In this document: positions 26,510 to 41,000 of the stretch, piece by piece | Numbering within the stretch: the stretch's first letter is position 1 | Layout: the number at the start of each line of letters is the position of its first letter | Assembly: GCA_003260075.1 (NCBI GenBank) | Contig: QLIY01000658.1 | Location: 29,534-93,533, forward strand | Direction of reading: 5' to 3' | From: Phallusia mammillata | Lineage: Eukaryota; Chordata; Ascidiacea; Phlebobranchia; Ascidiidae | Length of the DNA stretch: 64,000 bases | Made by a program: the position numbers and the translations under genes | The notes under the pieces: generated by a model | Database searches by the model: none | The model's input: only the letters and a program-made list of their open reading frames with translations | Told to the model about the DNA's origin: nothing

Positions 26510-28968
26510 ATTTTAGTTTGAATTTCAATTAAATTAAACATGTGAATAAGATTCTTTTGTGATAGTGTGGAACTTAAATTTTTATGTTTATTTTAAGTTT
26601 GTGATGTTTTATTCAAATATTCGACGATTAAAATTGCTGTTTCATATTCAGTCAAAATGTTTCCCCTTTTTATGGAATGTAAGTTGTTTTGTTTTACTTT
26701 TTTGACAACAGGGCGAAACCCATAAAATGCAAGCAATAAAAAAACAACTTTCTATCAAACAACGTTTGCAATTTGCTTCATATAATATCATATCTACAGA
26801 TCTTTATTTTTATCACTGATACAGTTGACTGTTGGGACGGACCGTCTGGAGAACCAATCATCCATCACGGTTACACTTTCACCTCTAAAATCTCATTCTA
26901 TGACGTCATAAAGGTCATTGACAAGCACGCGTTTGTCGATAATCCGTAAGTAGAAGAATTTACATTGCCATTTTGCTTGATGTCACAATTAAATTTTCTC
27001 CCAGTTACCCTGTAATTCTATCGATCGAAAACCACTGTGGACTGCCCCAGCAGCGACGCATGGCGGAAATTATGAAAGAGGTTTTCGGTGAGAAGTTAAA
27101 CGTAGTGGGAACCGACAATAATCGACTCCCATCGCCACATGATCTCAAAGAAAAGATACTGATAAAGGTAATACAAGTGACGTGGTTGTTTTATTCCGTA
27201 GTTTTCGAATCAGCACCTCTGAAAAGGAACGAAGGAAATCCAAATGATTGTAAAGTCCAGTTAAAAAACGGCTTAAAATGGCATGTTTTAGACGTCGTGT
27301 TCAGAAAGTTTTACCATTACTGGCGGATTAGCAGGTCCATATTGAAAAACTCTCGTTGTGTCTATTGATCCTGAATAAAAAGCATGGAAGTTATACGCAT
27401 ACTTTTACATGACCTGTACTACACAAATCATGTATCTCCTTAGGTCAATAAGTCCTTCCATTATTTAGAAGCCAAAACAAATTGTCAATATATTATTTGT
27501 ATTCATATGGTCGTAGGTCACGTTGTTCCCAGCTATTTTCAACTTAACCTCGTACAGTGTAATAATGCATTCCTACCGAAATTCGATAGAGCTACTAACA
27601 CCATACCCCACGGCAGCCTAACAAAAAAGCTAAACTTCGATAGGTGGCCCAAATATGTGAATTTCTAATTTAGCGCAGCTAAAGAGGGTTAGGGTTGGGA
27701 AATAAGGTTTCAAAAATCTACGTTAGGAACTAAGGCTAGTTTTATTGAATCTCTAATGAGGGGGGGGGGTAAAACTGTCAATATATTATTTGTATTCATA
27801 TGGTCAAATATGTGAATTTCTAATTTAGCAGCTAAAGAGGGTTAGGGTTGGGAAAGAAGGTTTTAAAAATCTACGTTAGGAACTAAGGCTAGTTTTATTG
27901 AATCTCTAATGATAATACCTTACCTCAACCCAATTAGTCTTAACGGCCTATCGAAATATCGATTTTTTTTCTGAATGTACTGCTCACGTGAGGTATGGTG
28001 TTAGTAGATTTGGCTCTCGTCAAATGGCCCAAATTGTTCTCGTCTGTGTGTCTGAATATTAGTTACTGATGCATCGATATTTTCAACTTTCGCGCAGTGT
28101 AAGAAACTACCCGATGATCTGGACCCCGATAAAATGGAGGGTGAAGTAAGCGCCGACAGCGGGGGGGGGGAGTCTGTGTGTCTGAATATTAGTTACTGAT
28201 GCATCGATATTTTCAAATTTCGCGCAGTGTAAGAAACTACCTGATGATCTGGACCCCGATAAAATGGAGGGTGAAGTAAGCGCCGACAGCGAGGATTTTG
28301 ATGACGAAGACCGTGACGTCACAAAGGAGAGTCGCGATGGGCCGACACCACGAACAGATCGCGCCAAGGTAAAACATGCATACATTTTTTTAAAAATATG
28401 CTTACATAAATTAATAATTCAATATTTAAGATTATGGTGCAATGTACCACTTCTTTCAACTCAAGTGGAGGCAACACATGTACCTCCTTTTTAATAGTTG
28501 CCCTCCCCATGTTAACTGCCTATAGTAACTTTGTTGTTGTGAAAATACACGATTGTCACAAGACATTTTTTTCTGTTTTAGAGCTACACGATGTCGCCCA
28601 AAAGTCGAGCCATTCTCAACAAAAATCTCGCTCGGACACGTGAAGTGTGTGGAAATGTAAGGATCAAAATTTATTCAATCAACCACTAACATTATAATGC
28701 AACCTTTCACTTCGCATTGCCCTTCATGCGAAGAGAACGTTTAAAGGCTTTCAATCCAAAATGAGTTGTTTTAACGGAAATCTTTTGACAATTCTGTCAC
28801 TGGAAAGTTTCTGAAATAAAATCACTAAAACGTTCAACTTATCAGGTTTGACAGCAATTTCGGTTTTGTACATGTCAGCCTTGTAACAGCTCTTCAACAT
28901 AGCGGGCTATTGTAGCCACTTAAAGCTCTCCAGTTTATTAGAATTTGACCTCATTGGTCGAACAAAAA

Positions 28969-29052
<84 letters not shown>

Positions 29053-32000
29053 CAGCACAGAAGGAAGCCAAAATGACTTTCTTCCAGGTTACAGCCATCA
29101 GAATGCGACTCCGAAAACGGTTTCCTGTAAGTTGAACTATATGTTTTGCCCAGGGATTTTCTTCTCTCAGCACCTTTGGTAATAGAATGCAATAGCTAGT
29201 ACGATTTGGGACAAAATTCCTACTTTTTCTGTTAAAAATGGACCATGGTGTAACACAAGTAAGACCCTTATTTCAACTTTTTGTTTTATACACTACACAT
29301 CTTTATTTATTCATGAAATCTAATTCACTAGTCGCTTAATAGTATAACTAACGTTTAGTGATTCATTGTTTGTTGCTTATTAGTGGCCAAATATATTGAA
29401 TTTGTAATAGTTTCTTGTCAAGTCCATAGAAAAAATATACTCTCCGTTGGAGAGGTTCTAATTCAGGGGTCGGCAACCTTTAAGTTTAAGGCGACACGTG
29501 CCAATTTGCTTGTTATTTCCATGTTTTAATGACCTCGCACGCCAACGTTTTTTTCTATACAATAGTGGTTCGTGCCCGCAGATATCAACAATAAAGAGAA
29601 AGCAGAGCGTTTTGTGCGTGTAAGGCTGAATTTTGAGACAATGGCATGATAAAAACTGAAAACAAGCAGTTTAACAGGTTCAATGGTTACTTCAACATAA
29701 ACACGCAAACCGGTTGGCGTGCCATAAAAAAGCACCTCGTGTGTCAACTTTGGCAGGCGTGCCAGGGGTTGCCGACCTATGTTCTAATGGGTCACTTAAG
29801 CGCATACCGTGTCATGGACCCAGTTTGGAGGTTAATGAAGCTATGCTCTAAAACCACATTCAGAAACTTTAACATGTTGCAGAGACCATTTTCCCGTGCT
29901 ACGTCCTCAAGTCGTTCCACTTCTGACGAATGTAGTTCAGGAAGCGAAGGTAAAATCTCTTAAACACGTCTTAAATAAATTCGTTATTAATATATGATTT
30001 TTTAAAACAGAACAAGCAAGAGGCCGATGTCGTATTCTCTCGCGCCACCTATCGGATCTTGTGGTTTACACTCGTTCCATTGAATTTCCAGGATTTCATG
30101 CTATAAGCGAAAGTAAGTTTTTAAGTGGAATTTACAATTTGTGTTTTTGCGTCTTAATTCGTGTTTTTAAACAATAAGAATCAAAATTGTTTCTTACAAT
30201 TTATATGCTTTAGGGTGCTTAACAGACTGAAAACTTTGAAAAGTCTAAACTCACCCGCCGTATTTTTATGTTTAGACATATATATTTCACCTAAATCAGT
30301 GGTTCTCAAACTTTTTTTGTTGCGACGCCTCTGGAAAAGTTGTCTGGTCTTGCGACGCACCAGCAAATAAAAGTTAATGAGAAAACTTATGGGGGGGGGG
30401 GTTTTTGTGACGCCTCTGGAAAAGTTTTCTGGTCTTGCGACGCACCAGCAAATAAAGGGGGGGGGGCGTACACTGCTTACTTACGTTGTTATTGTGATGC
30501 TTTTGTTTCACTTGCAGCCAAGGAGTCGATCGGTGGACGCATCCCACTCTTCTGCCAAATCCCCATCCACATCCACTTCATCNTTAGAAAGGTTTGGGAA
30601 CCGCTGGTCTAAAAACAAACAGCGGTAAAGAATCATATGCAAGTTAAACCGTAAAGCACTGACAAAAGTAGTAAAAGCCTGCTGACAGTAAGTTAGAATT
30701 GAACCTACTGCCCCCCCCCCAAACACACACCTGCAAAAGCGTAAAAAACACATAATCTGTGGCGCGGGGCAAAAAGCGCAGATAAGGACGAAAGACACGT
30801 TGTAAAGAGGTGCCTGAATCGTTATTTCCTACTTCGTGACTGTTTAGCCTTACTACGTGTTCTTTACCCCCCCCCCTGCACCAGGGCGTCGCGACGCACA
30901 GTTTGAGAACTACTGACCTAAATAATAGGCATCATCAGTGTCTAAAAACAAACAGCGGTAAAGAATCAAATGCAAGTTAAACCGTAAAGTACTAACAAAA
31001 GTAGTAAAAACCTGCTAACACTAAGTTTGAATTGGACCTACTGTTAACACACCCCCCCCCCAATAGACTTAACTTAACTCAGTGCTGAGTATGCATTGTT
31101 GGTTGTAAAATTTTAGCAACGAATTGCTTATTAAACCAACGGTAGCCACACAGCCAAAACTGATCCTTGCGAGAAAATCTTTTCTTGGAGCGTAACCATG
31201 CCCCCCCCCCAGTCAAAACACACACCAGCAAAAGCGTAAAAAACACATTATCTGTGGCGCGGGGCAAAAAGCGCAAATAAGGACGAATGACACGTTGTAT
31301 AAGGGTGCCTGAATCGTAACTGTTTAGTCTTGCTGCATGTTCTTTGATCAAACGAAATAGACTTAACTTAACTCAGTGCTGAGTATGCATTGTTGGTTGT
31401 AAAGTTTTAGCAACGAATTGCTTGTTAAACCAATGGTAGCCACACAGCCAAAACTGATCCTTGCTAGAAAATATTTTCGTGGATCGTAACCATACCCCCC
31501 CCCCAAATCGCAGCAACACATTATCATCAAAACATCACCCAAACTAATAAGAACAGTGACTAGTAAAGTGGATGCGCTGTAGCTATAGCTATACAAATGC
31601 TATGTGTGTTTTGCGTTTGTTTAGCTTGTACCATTTTTATACTGTTCCTTGGCTGTGGCGTAACACCACAGATGTATTGACTTACAAATGCATTAGTCAC
31701 CGAATCTTTGTCTTTTTCACTGAACTATCATTTTTCACTTGAAGTCGGGTGGGCCAAATAATAGCCCCCCCCCCAAATCGCAGCAACACATTATCATCAA
31801 AACATCACCCAAACTAATAAGACATGACTAAGCTCAGTAAAGTGGATGCGCTTTAGCTGTACATGCTATAGCACATATATGTGTGTTTTGCGTTTGTTTA
31901 GCTTGTACCATTTTTATCATACTGTTCGGTGTCTGTGGCGTAACACCACAGATTTATTGACTTACAAATGCATTAGACACCGAATCTTTGTCTTTTTCAC

Positions 32001-35000
32001 TGAACTGACATGGGCCAAATAATAGATTTTCCTTGAATATTTATTTGTGCACCTGATAACCTAAAGCATCTGTTTCCACGGTTTTTGACGAATTCATCCC
32101 TTACCAATTCAAAACCTTTTTCTTTCTTCTCCAATAGATTACATAGTTGATGCTAAACCATACTAATATCAATTAAACTTGTTTTTTTGTCAACTTTAAT
32201 TAAATTTAAATTTTAAAACCACATGTTAAAATTAAAGTAAATTTCTCTCCTCAAGTTTTAAAATTCCTGTCTTGGAAGGAATTCCACCACGGTTGGGAAC
32301 CACTGCTTAAAAGGCATAATAATCGGGCTTATAACATATATGTTCAAAAGTCAACCCGTCAGTAAATTTCGTATCAAAATTGAGTCAAAAACTTTCAATG
32401 CATACCTTTCAGCATAAAAAGAAAAATTTTCTAATCCTGAACTATCCGGCTTTTCAAGGTGGATTCGATGTTTGGTCGTTCAGCGAGAAGAGGGCGCAAT
32501 GCCTTGTGACGTCACGGCCGGTAGAGATGGTGAAAGTGAACAGGGACAGGTTGAGTCGAATTTATCCTTCATCCCTTCGTGTCAGCTCGAGTAACTTCAA
32601 TCCCGTGTTATACTGGAACGCTGGTTGCCAACTGGGTACGTTTAAGTTGTCATTTTTGCACTGGCATAATAAAATTGTAAGACATAACTTGGTATTGTAC
32701 AGTGTATGAGTGTGTATTTTGTGAGTGTGTGTATACGGTATGTGTGTGGATTTGTTCTTGTTTCGGTGACTGTTTTGTGTGTTATTTGTTTCTGCGTTGA
32801 TGTATAACTGTATGTTTTTGTGAAGATGTGAAATGAGGACCCTTTAAGCCGATTTTGATTGCCCTAAATTGCTTTAAAGGCCATGCTTTAGTTTCGACTC
32901 AAAAGTTACCGAATTTGACCGAAAGCGAACTTTTGTGATGTGAATAACCAACCCATAATGTCCAAACACATTTGACTGAAACCAAGTTGTTTTGGTAAAT
33001 TTTTGCTAGATTTTAAAGAGTGTTAAAAGTAGTCTGCTTGCAGTGTAACGTAAAAAAAACCCGAAAGTTTGAAGCGAAAAAGATGTTTTTTTGTTTTTTG
33101 ATTCGTACGGAATTATAACATATGTTCGGTTTCAGATCTAAACTTTTGAACAAATTTTTTTTGAATTTTTGATGCAGCTTTTTTACCGTTGGTTGCCCTC
33201 AGGTGATCTTATTTGTCATACTGTTACGTAAGTCGCAAACAAAAAAATACCCTTTGCAAATTCGCGTGATGAAAAATTGCTTATTAATACTGAACCTTGT
33301 TCACCGAGCAGTTGCCAAGCAACGAGGTGTGCGTCATTTTTCTTGCCCTTCGCTTTCCGGAATTTTTATGTTAATCGCTGGCATCATGCGATTTGTCATC
33401 GTTCGTGCAAAGGGCAAAAGTTTCCTCTTGAAAATCTTTCATAGTTTGGCAGCAATTGATGTAAATAACAGTTGGTTTGTGGGAAGATTATGCTAACATG
33501 GTTCGAATCCCACCAAAGGTGTTTTCATCCTGAATCTTTTTTACTTATTGTTTGTTAAACAAGTTAGCCCCCCCCCCGATGTTCTAATCCGAGACATCTT
33601 GTATTTGTAAGAGTTTGCGTTATGTAGTCATCAAAACAACATTTTATCATTGGTTCTTTGTGTTGAATGTGTCTGATTGTGGTTTTGTTGTTAACCTACC
33701 GGAACTTTCACCTTTGAAACAGAATTACAAACCAAGCTCTGCCCATAAATCTGTTCTTTTATAAGTTTGTAACCCAACCTTGTTTAACAAAACGGCAGGA
33801 CGGCGATAATTAAGAAACCTAGCTACTTCACATAGTTTAGTATGCAGTGTGAAATGTAGTAACTACAACTAAGACAGCTCCGCCGGCTGATGAGCATTGT
33901 ACCCAAAGTTGTAAGCCGGCCCGAAATTGATCTAAACCCGAAATAACAATCCCGAAACCCAAAGCATACCAAAATAAAAGCAAACAAAGTAAACCCGAAA
34001 GATTTACCTTGGTGAAATTACAATACAAATCTGGGCAAGTGTGAAGCCAGGTCCCATTTAAGCCCGTTTAAATAAACTTAACCAAGATAGCGACCCGATT
34101 TACAACTCTGCATGTTGTACTGTTTAGCTCAAAATGTCATTTCTGTGTTTCGAAGCCATTTTTGCAGTTTAACGACATTGCATCAACTTTAGTCACTCCC
34201 GTCATTCAATGAGTCAACGCGTAATCGAAATTCACAACTTTATTTAGCAATTAAAAATGCTTATTTGACAACGCTATGTTCTTTTAGGATCATCGGGACA
34301 AATGAGTCACTATTGTTTGTTGCAGCAAATTTAGCAATTATGACGTTTTGTGACGTTGACATGAGACATGGTTTTCCCGCGTTTTTAAATGAATTCTGTT
34401 TAAATTGGATTTTAAACTAATATCGGCATTGATGAAGTCATATATCACACTGCTGGTGATTTTAAGGAATTTAATTCGTTTAGATGTGCATTTTTGGTAT
34501 TATTTACGACATCTATGTGTCAGTGTTCTAGGTTTGTGTTTTTTCTCTCACTTCAGTTTTTGAATTGATTTGCTAAACAAAAATTCCAAGTTTTTAAATG
34601 AGCATTCGTTTACTTTTCTGTTATTTAGGGAAATTAAACTTTTATTCAGAGGATTGAGTCCTGACCCACCAGAGAATATTTTCACTTTAAAAATAGGGAA
34701 TATTCCGCGACACACTTGGAAATCTCTCCGCAGAACACAGTTTGAGAATCACTAGCGAAAACACTTATAAACAACAACCACAAATGCACGAAACTGGGCC
34801 TGAACAGCGATGACTGTTTACCGAATGGTTTGTCACTGTTCCACGCAAGTCATATCATTAGGCAAAATCACAGCACTTGAAAAAAAAGCTGCGCGGAAAA
34901 GGGCGGCTTATGTCGTGAAATGACATGAAGTGATGTGAATCCGTGATTGATCGTTTTGAACCGGCTCCAAATGCGAATTGTCAGCTTTAAGGCGAAGTCA

Positions 35001-38000
35001 ATCAACGTCGAATCGATTTATTTTTCGTGGAAACGAACCGTTACTCTTTCAAGGGCATCTGTGTTTTTTGTTGTCCGAACCAATCTGAATCATTTGAATT
35101 GGGTTTCCAAGAGTTCCTTATTACTGTTGCGTGTTTGTAAGCAAGGTTGCGTTGTAAACATTCCAAGGAGGGTTGTATAAGCATGAAATTATAAAGTACA
35201 AGCCCGAAACCCAGTCTAAATATTTTTTATAACAACAAAAAGCAAAACTGAATTATACCAGAAAGTTGGTGAATTGTGTCACAAAAAAGGCCGTGTTGGA
35301 AGTCAGGCCAGAATTGTACCCGTATTTTCAAACTCAATGCCGACCCGAAAAACCTGGTTTCACCCGCAACTCGATTCATAGTTTCAGGCGCATCTATGTT
35401 TCTCCACATACTGAAAGGTTAACAGAAATAAAATCCTGACTCTCCTGTTTAGTTTATAGAAATAATTTTGTGCGCCCTATTAGTTTTACTAGAGACACAA
35501 ATACGGTTTCTTATGCTGACAATACAGGTGACATTTAGATAAAATTTATTCTTTTTTTTCCAAACAGTTGTACAACGAGTCAATTTAATAAGCACAATAT
35601 TGCTTAATAGGTACGTATCCTGAGAACAGTTTACTCTTTGCTTTTATTCTTCAAATGAACGAGGTTGCCGCATTTCAATTTGACGTGTACCGTACAAAGA
35701 TAAATGTATAACAAATAGACGACAGAAAATTCACATGACAAAAAATTGACGTTCTATAAACAGTGCTTCTCGGTCAAAATAAAGTAACAGGAATGTTGTA
35801 AACTTATTTAAATTAGCCAGAGGATGTATCAATGATAAAACAGTGGCTGCAACTTTTATGCAACACATACTGTTCAGGAACTTGGCCGAATGGTCCGGCG
35901 CGCCTGGCCCATATACAAACATAAAAAAAACATGATCGGGATTCGTCCTGGATTTGAACCCCGTGAAAAAACTCATACGGTTCTCATACATCAAGAGCGG
36001 GTAGCTCAAAATCGTCATTTCGACTTTCATCCTGTAACCGGTCACAGCTGGATAACAAGACCCAAGTGTATTTCTTTTGTCCAACAGTTGTTTCTCCCAA
36101 CAACTAGTCACTTGTTAAGTCTTGTTCGTTCTTTGGCCCTCTTTCTCGATTCCAGGGCCAACATACCTTTGGAGAGTCATTTTTTCCTTAATTTTATGCT
36201 GTAGTTTCTTCGGTATTGCCAGTATCTTTAAACACAAGAGTTTTATTCGGCGCTCCGTCTCTTTGAAGTTTTGTGTAATCCGGGTCCTCAGCGTCTACAC
36301 TAGAGGGAACCAGGGTGTTGTACTGGGGAGGTATTACGCGCGTTGGAGCCTGTGAGCTCTTCAAAGGCGGCGCCTCAACATAATCGTCATTAAACTCGCG
36401 GTGTGATTGGCCAGAATTTTCGCCTGCTTGACGGCCGAACTCGCCTTTAACGATAACGCGACGGGTCACGACTTCTTGCTCGCTGACGTCAGCTTGTGTG
36501 TTGGTGACGTCATCAGCAGGTGACGTAGGGACAATAAAGCCACCAATGACTGTGTGTCCTTCAACTTTTAGGCGGTTTTGATTTGAGTTCTGGTTATTGT
36601 GGTTGACTGTGTTTCCATTGCCTCGAAAGTGTGGAGTGGTAGATGTAAAGTCGCCACTGCTGTCGCTCTTCGTCTCTGAATCTGTGCAATATTGTGCTCG
36701 TTATTTGGGTAAAGAAGACTCTTATAATTGTGACAAGTTTAGGAATCAACCGTTTTTGCTTGCTCACATTTTTTTCTTTTTGGAACAACATAAAACTTTA
36801 TTTGTATTACGGCACTTATTGGTTAGGGAAAGTCTTTGTTTAATTGATAAAGCTATTCGAGACGTTGGTTACACAACTGGTTATCCATGATGACCTTTTA
36901 GGTAATCAACAGAAAGTTTTAAACCAATATATTTCAGAGTTATAGACCACAATTATTTTATAACCCTTCTCGAAAAATCTGTCTTGAAGAAATACATTTT
37001 CAAGCCTAAATTGCATATTGTGTATTGCTAACTTCAAATTTAGTGCTCGTAAATGGAATGGCTCACGATAATGTTTAATGGGACATGGCCTGAATCGAGT
37101 TTAAACCATAGTTCAGTACTGTTTCAAATAAAAACATTTCATGGAAACACATACAACTAACGTACATCGCCCTTACCGAATATGGTAACCACAGTACTTG
37201 TGGTTTTCTCTTGATCTTTCTTCCACTTCGATGGATTTTCCTTTTTCTTTTCAACCTTGTTTTCCACCGAAGCTCTGCAATGAAAGAATTCAATCAAAAA
37301 TCGTTAAAGGTTGGTGTGTTAAAAAACTAAATTTAAAACATTTCGGAAAGGACAGATCAGGCCGTCGTGATATCACAACACGCAAAGTGTTGGTCGAAAT
37401 TTTAATACATTTTTCTTCTGGCACATTTATTAATCTCTTCAAATCCCCAGGCCGTGCAAATATGATTAGTTTTCGAATAATTTTTAACATCAAAATTGGT
37501 TAATAACTAAACAACGCTTTTATGTTGTAGAATGTAGACATACAGTAATCAAATTTATTATGATTCGGGAATGTTCTTGGAAAGTTGTCGGCCGAATCCA
37601 AAACTTAAAATTTCGAATATTGCTTTAGTGTACACGGAAGTCTAAAATGCCCAAACCAATTTCTTGCCTTTGTTATTATCCTTCTGTCGTTAATCAGAAA
37701 AAAAAGTAATTGGGCGTTTTCGTTGACAAAGTGACAGCATATTAGTGTAAAATACTTTAGTGTTTTGACGAGATATTTTGCGCGACGCAAATACGATTTA
37801 ATTAGTTTTCAAATATGTGCATCAATGCATCAAATGGTTCAGCAAATGCCCAACTGCTAGTTAAGAGTTCCTCGAAACTCTTTGTTACGTCACAAGTATA
37901 CACGGCCCGCGTTTTCTTCAGTGCAAAATTACGCGTTGTAGAACGAAGCAATGATATGTGTTTTTTGCTGCTTGCCGGAATTCAGAGTGATTAATTTTCT

Positions 38001-41000
38001 TCCAAAGCGTGGTTGTATATCGTGACAGTCGTCATCCGATTAAGCAAACACGCTTCAAGCATCAAAAGAAGCTTTTTCGGTTTAAAATGAGCGCCGTGTG
38101 ACGTGGCAAATGCCGATTGGTCCGATGTTTTGAAGCAAGGGGCGCATTGATGTTGTTTTCATCACGTTAAACTTACATGTTTGTTTTTTTTGACTTTTTT
38201 GGACAAAATCTTAATCAAGACCGAATTACGTGCGGTTAGAAATATTTTTTTAATATTTGTTGCAGTGTTGGATGTTGACGACAATTATTTGCCCCAGTTA
38301 ATTAATTTTGAATACATTATTGTCAACACAAACTAAACTAAAATATTATTTTTTCTTATATCATTAAAACAAACTTCAAAGAAAAAAATTGCTGAAAAAG
38401 GGCTTTTTTCATGTTTATGCGAATTCATTTTCACAAAAAATAACGTCAATTGTCAACAACAAATAATATTATTAGTTTTAACTGAAACGTAAAAAAATGT
38501 TTGGTTTCTAACAAATCAACCCTTTCAAGGCAACCAAGTTATACTACCGAACAGCACAACACGACAATTGCATTTCCAACATTGATTTATGACATTTCAA
38601 CTGACATCCAAATGCAACCCTAGCTCCACGACCGTTGTATGCAAATTCCAAATCCAGCAATCGTTCTTTGGCAGTTCCCTAATCTTGCGGGACTATTAAA
38701 GTCCGTTTCGCTGGTAATTTAAACCCAGCTCATTGCCAACTTGTAAAGGAAACTGATGTTAGCAGCTGCGCCGAAACTGTTTTGGACTTGATTTTGCATC
38801 AAAACAATTTGAAGTCAACATTCGTGACCCACTAATGGCTCCGTTAAATTATTTTTGTAAGATGATGGATTTGTTGGCCACCGTTGCTGCTTGAAATTAT
38901 TTAACAAGTCGTTTGTTTCCGTTTAAATCCATATTCGGTAAATTGGAATTTTACTGCGGTTTAATTAGGTTTCTTTATTTAATTTCTCGTCCGTGGTTTA
39001 GGATAATTTTGTGGCTCTCGTTTAAGTAAATATATTATTTAAAACCTAAAAATAACAACTAACTTCAAAGCGCCAAAAATTTTTGCTTTTAACAGTGTCC
39101 GGTATTTTATTCGCATAGGAATTATATTGCACTAATTTTCTCAGTTAAAGGTAGGATACTTTACGATGTAAGTACAATGCTGTACAAATATAGGCAATTT
39201 TCCATGCAACCTTGCTTCTGTAACAATTTAGAACAAAACCATATTTTCCGAAGCCTATCTTGCCATGGCATTAACGAGCGCCGCCATTTTCCATTTTTAT
39301 CCGGAAATTATTTACTCTGAGCAAATTTCTTTATTTTCGTGTAAGTTTAGCATAAATACGATTTGTTGTGTGAATATTTGTATTGCCTCTCGTCACGAAT
39401 TGTGATAAATCAGTGGCTTGTGTACGTCATAACAATGTTGTTTGCATTCTCACTCGCTTTGTGATATGCGACTTTTGGCTGACTTTTCCGTCATGATACT
39501 GAGAGAGTATTTTCCCACTATACGCTAGATCACAACAACACTTACACTATTTAAAGAAACAAATTCATTTTAGATTTGTTAGCGGGTCCGAAATGGAGAC
39601 CCGAGTCCTGTTTAAACCTGCTTTTTAAAGCAAGCTTAAGTTGGCCCAAACGTAAGACTAACCATTGTTAAATTACGATACAAACGTGGCTGAATGTAAG
39701 GTGAGGTCCTAAACAAGCCCGTCTCATTTAAACTAAAGCCCAAAATCACGACCCGGCTTACAACTCTGGTTTGTATTACTACACAACACGAATAGGGATT
39801 TCGACCTTTTTAAACGTTTATCGGCAAAGACCTTTTTCCGCTTTCATCAATGCAAACGTATTCGAAAAGGAAGATACTTCACCTACCAATTTCTCAATTT
39901 CACAAAACGCTTCTAGGTCAGGGGCACCATCTTGCTGGTTACGCAGGCGGCATAAGAACGGACTTTTACATTTTCTTAGCTTAGTCAATAAGACGCTTTT
40001 GGCAACTGATGGTTATTTAACTCAACCAAATGCATTTTTTTCCTATAGACAAATGAAGTAATAGCACTTTTTTAATTTTTTTAGTTTTGATTCTTAACGT
40101 GAATTTAAGCAATAATCCTTTACGTTTTACAAGTTGGGTTGCTTTGCGTACGCGGACACATAAACTCACGTATTCGGAAGAAATTGTTGTCATGCCTCTC
40201 ACTAATAATAGCAGCCCAAATATTACATTCCCTCAATATTCAAATGTTCACATTATTTAGCATTGAGAACTGTTTCCAAATTAATTACCCACTCATATTT
40301 GGGGTGTGGCGAGTTGTCGCTAGAATTTTTGGTTGCTATTTAATGTTGAAAATTTAATCGCGTCATAGTAAGAACGACGTGTTGATGACGTTATATTAAA
40401 GCTTGACCGTTTGTTGGCCGGTCATCGTTAGGTCATTGAAAAAAGTTTTCCGGCTTTGCTTTGTTTATGGTTTCCATTTTTAAACTTGTGATCGAAATTG
40501 TGTAAATTTAACCAGAACATTTAATCTAATGCCAGGTTACAATGCGGTTTTAAACTTATGTTTCTTGTTTGTTTAAAAACCCAAAACCAATGTTCTTTAA
40601 TGCTCTTCTACGTAATATCTTATCTCTATAATATTTTTCTGGTACATTTTTAAAGTGCTTTAAGCATTACTAAATTATAACAAATGCCGTGACGAAATAT
40701 CTTTAAGTCTTAAAATATGCAATGATATCACCTTAAGTGAAATTGCCTCTACCAAATAAAATATTTTTACCAAATCAGTTATTCAAACAAAGACAGCTAA
40801 ACGGAAATACAATAGATTGGTTCAACAAGAAACGAAATTTCAAAAAAGTTGGGACATTTAGTCAAATTAAAAACTTAACACCACATGCACCTAACTTAGC
40901 ATTAGTTTGACCCACCTCATTCTTTTTCGATGAATCATGTTCAACAAAACCATGACGCAGCAAACAATCACCCACACCATGGTTGCCCCGGCAACGATTG

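Noticed and set aside
33480..33520. GGTTCGAATCCCACC, a B-box match suggesting a tRNA
   Set aside because: The flanking arms do not pair as a T stem and no acceptor stem or A box at proper spacing was found. The same holds for GGTTCTAATCCCG near 55660.
35731..36111. 126-codon minus-strand frame just past the NestA stop
   Set aside because: It lies in the expected NestA 3' region and shows no recognisable domain; the in-phase NestA exon ends cleanly at 36194.
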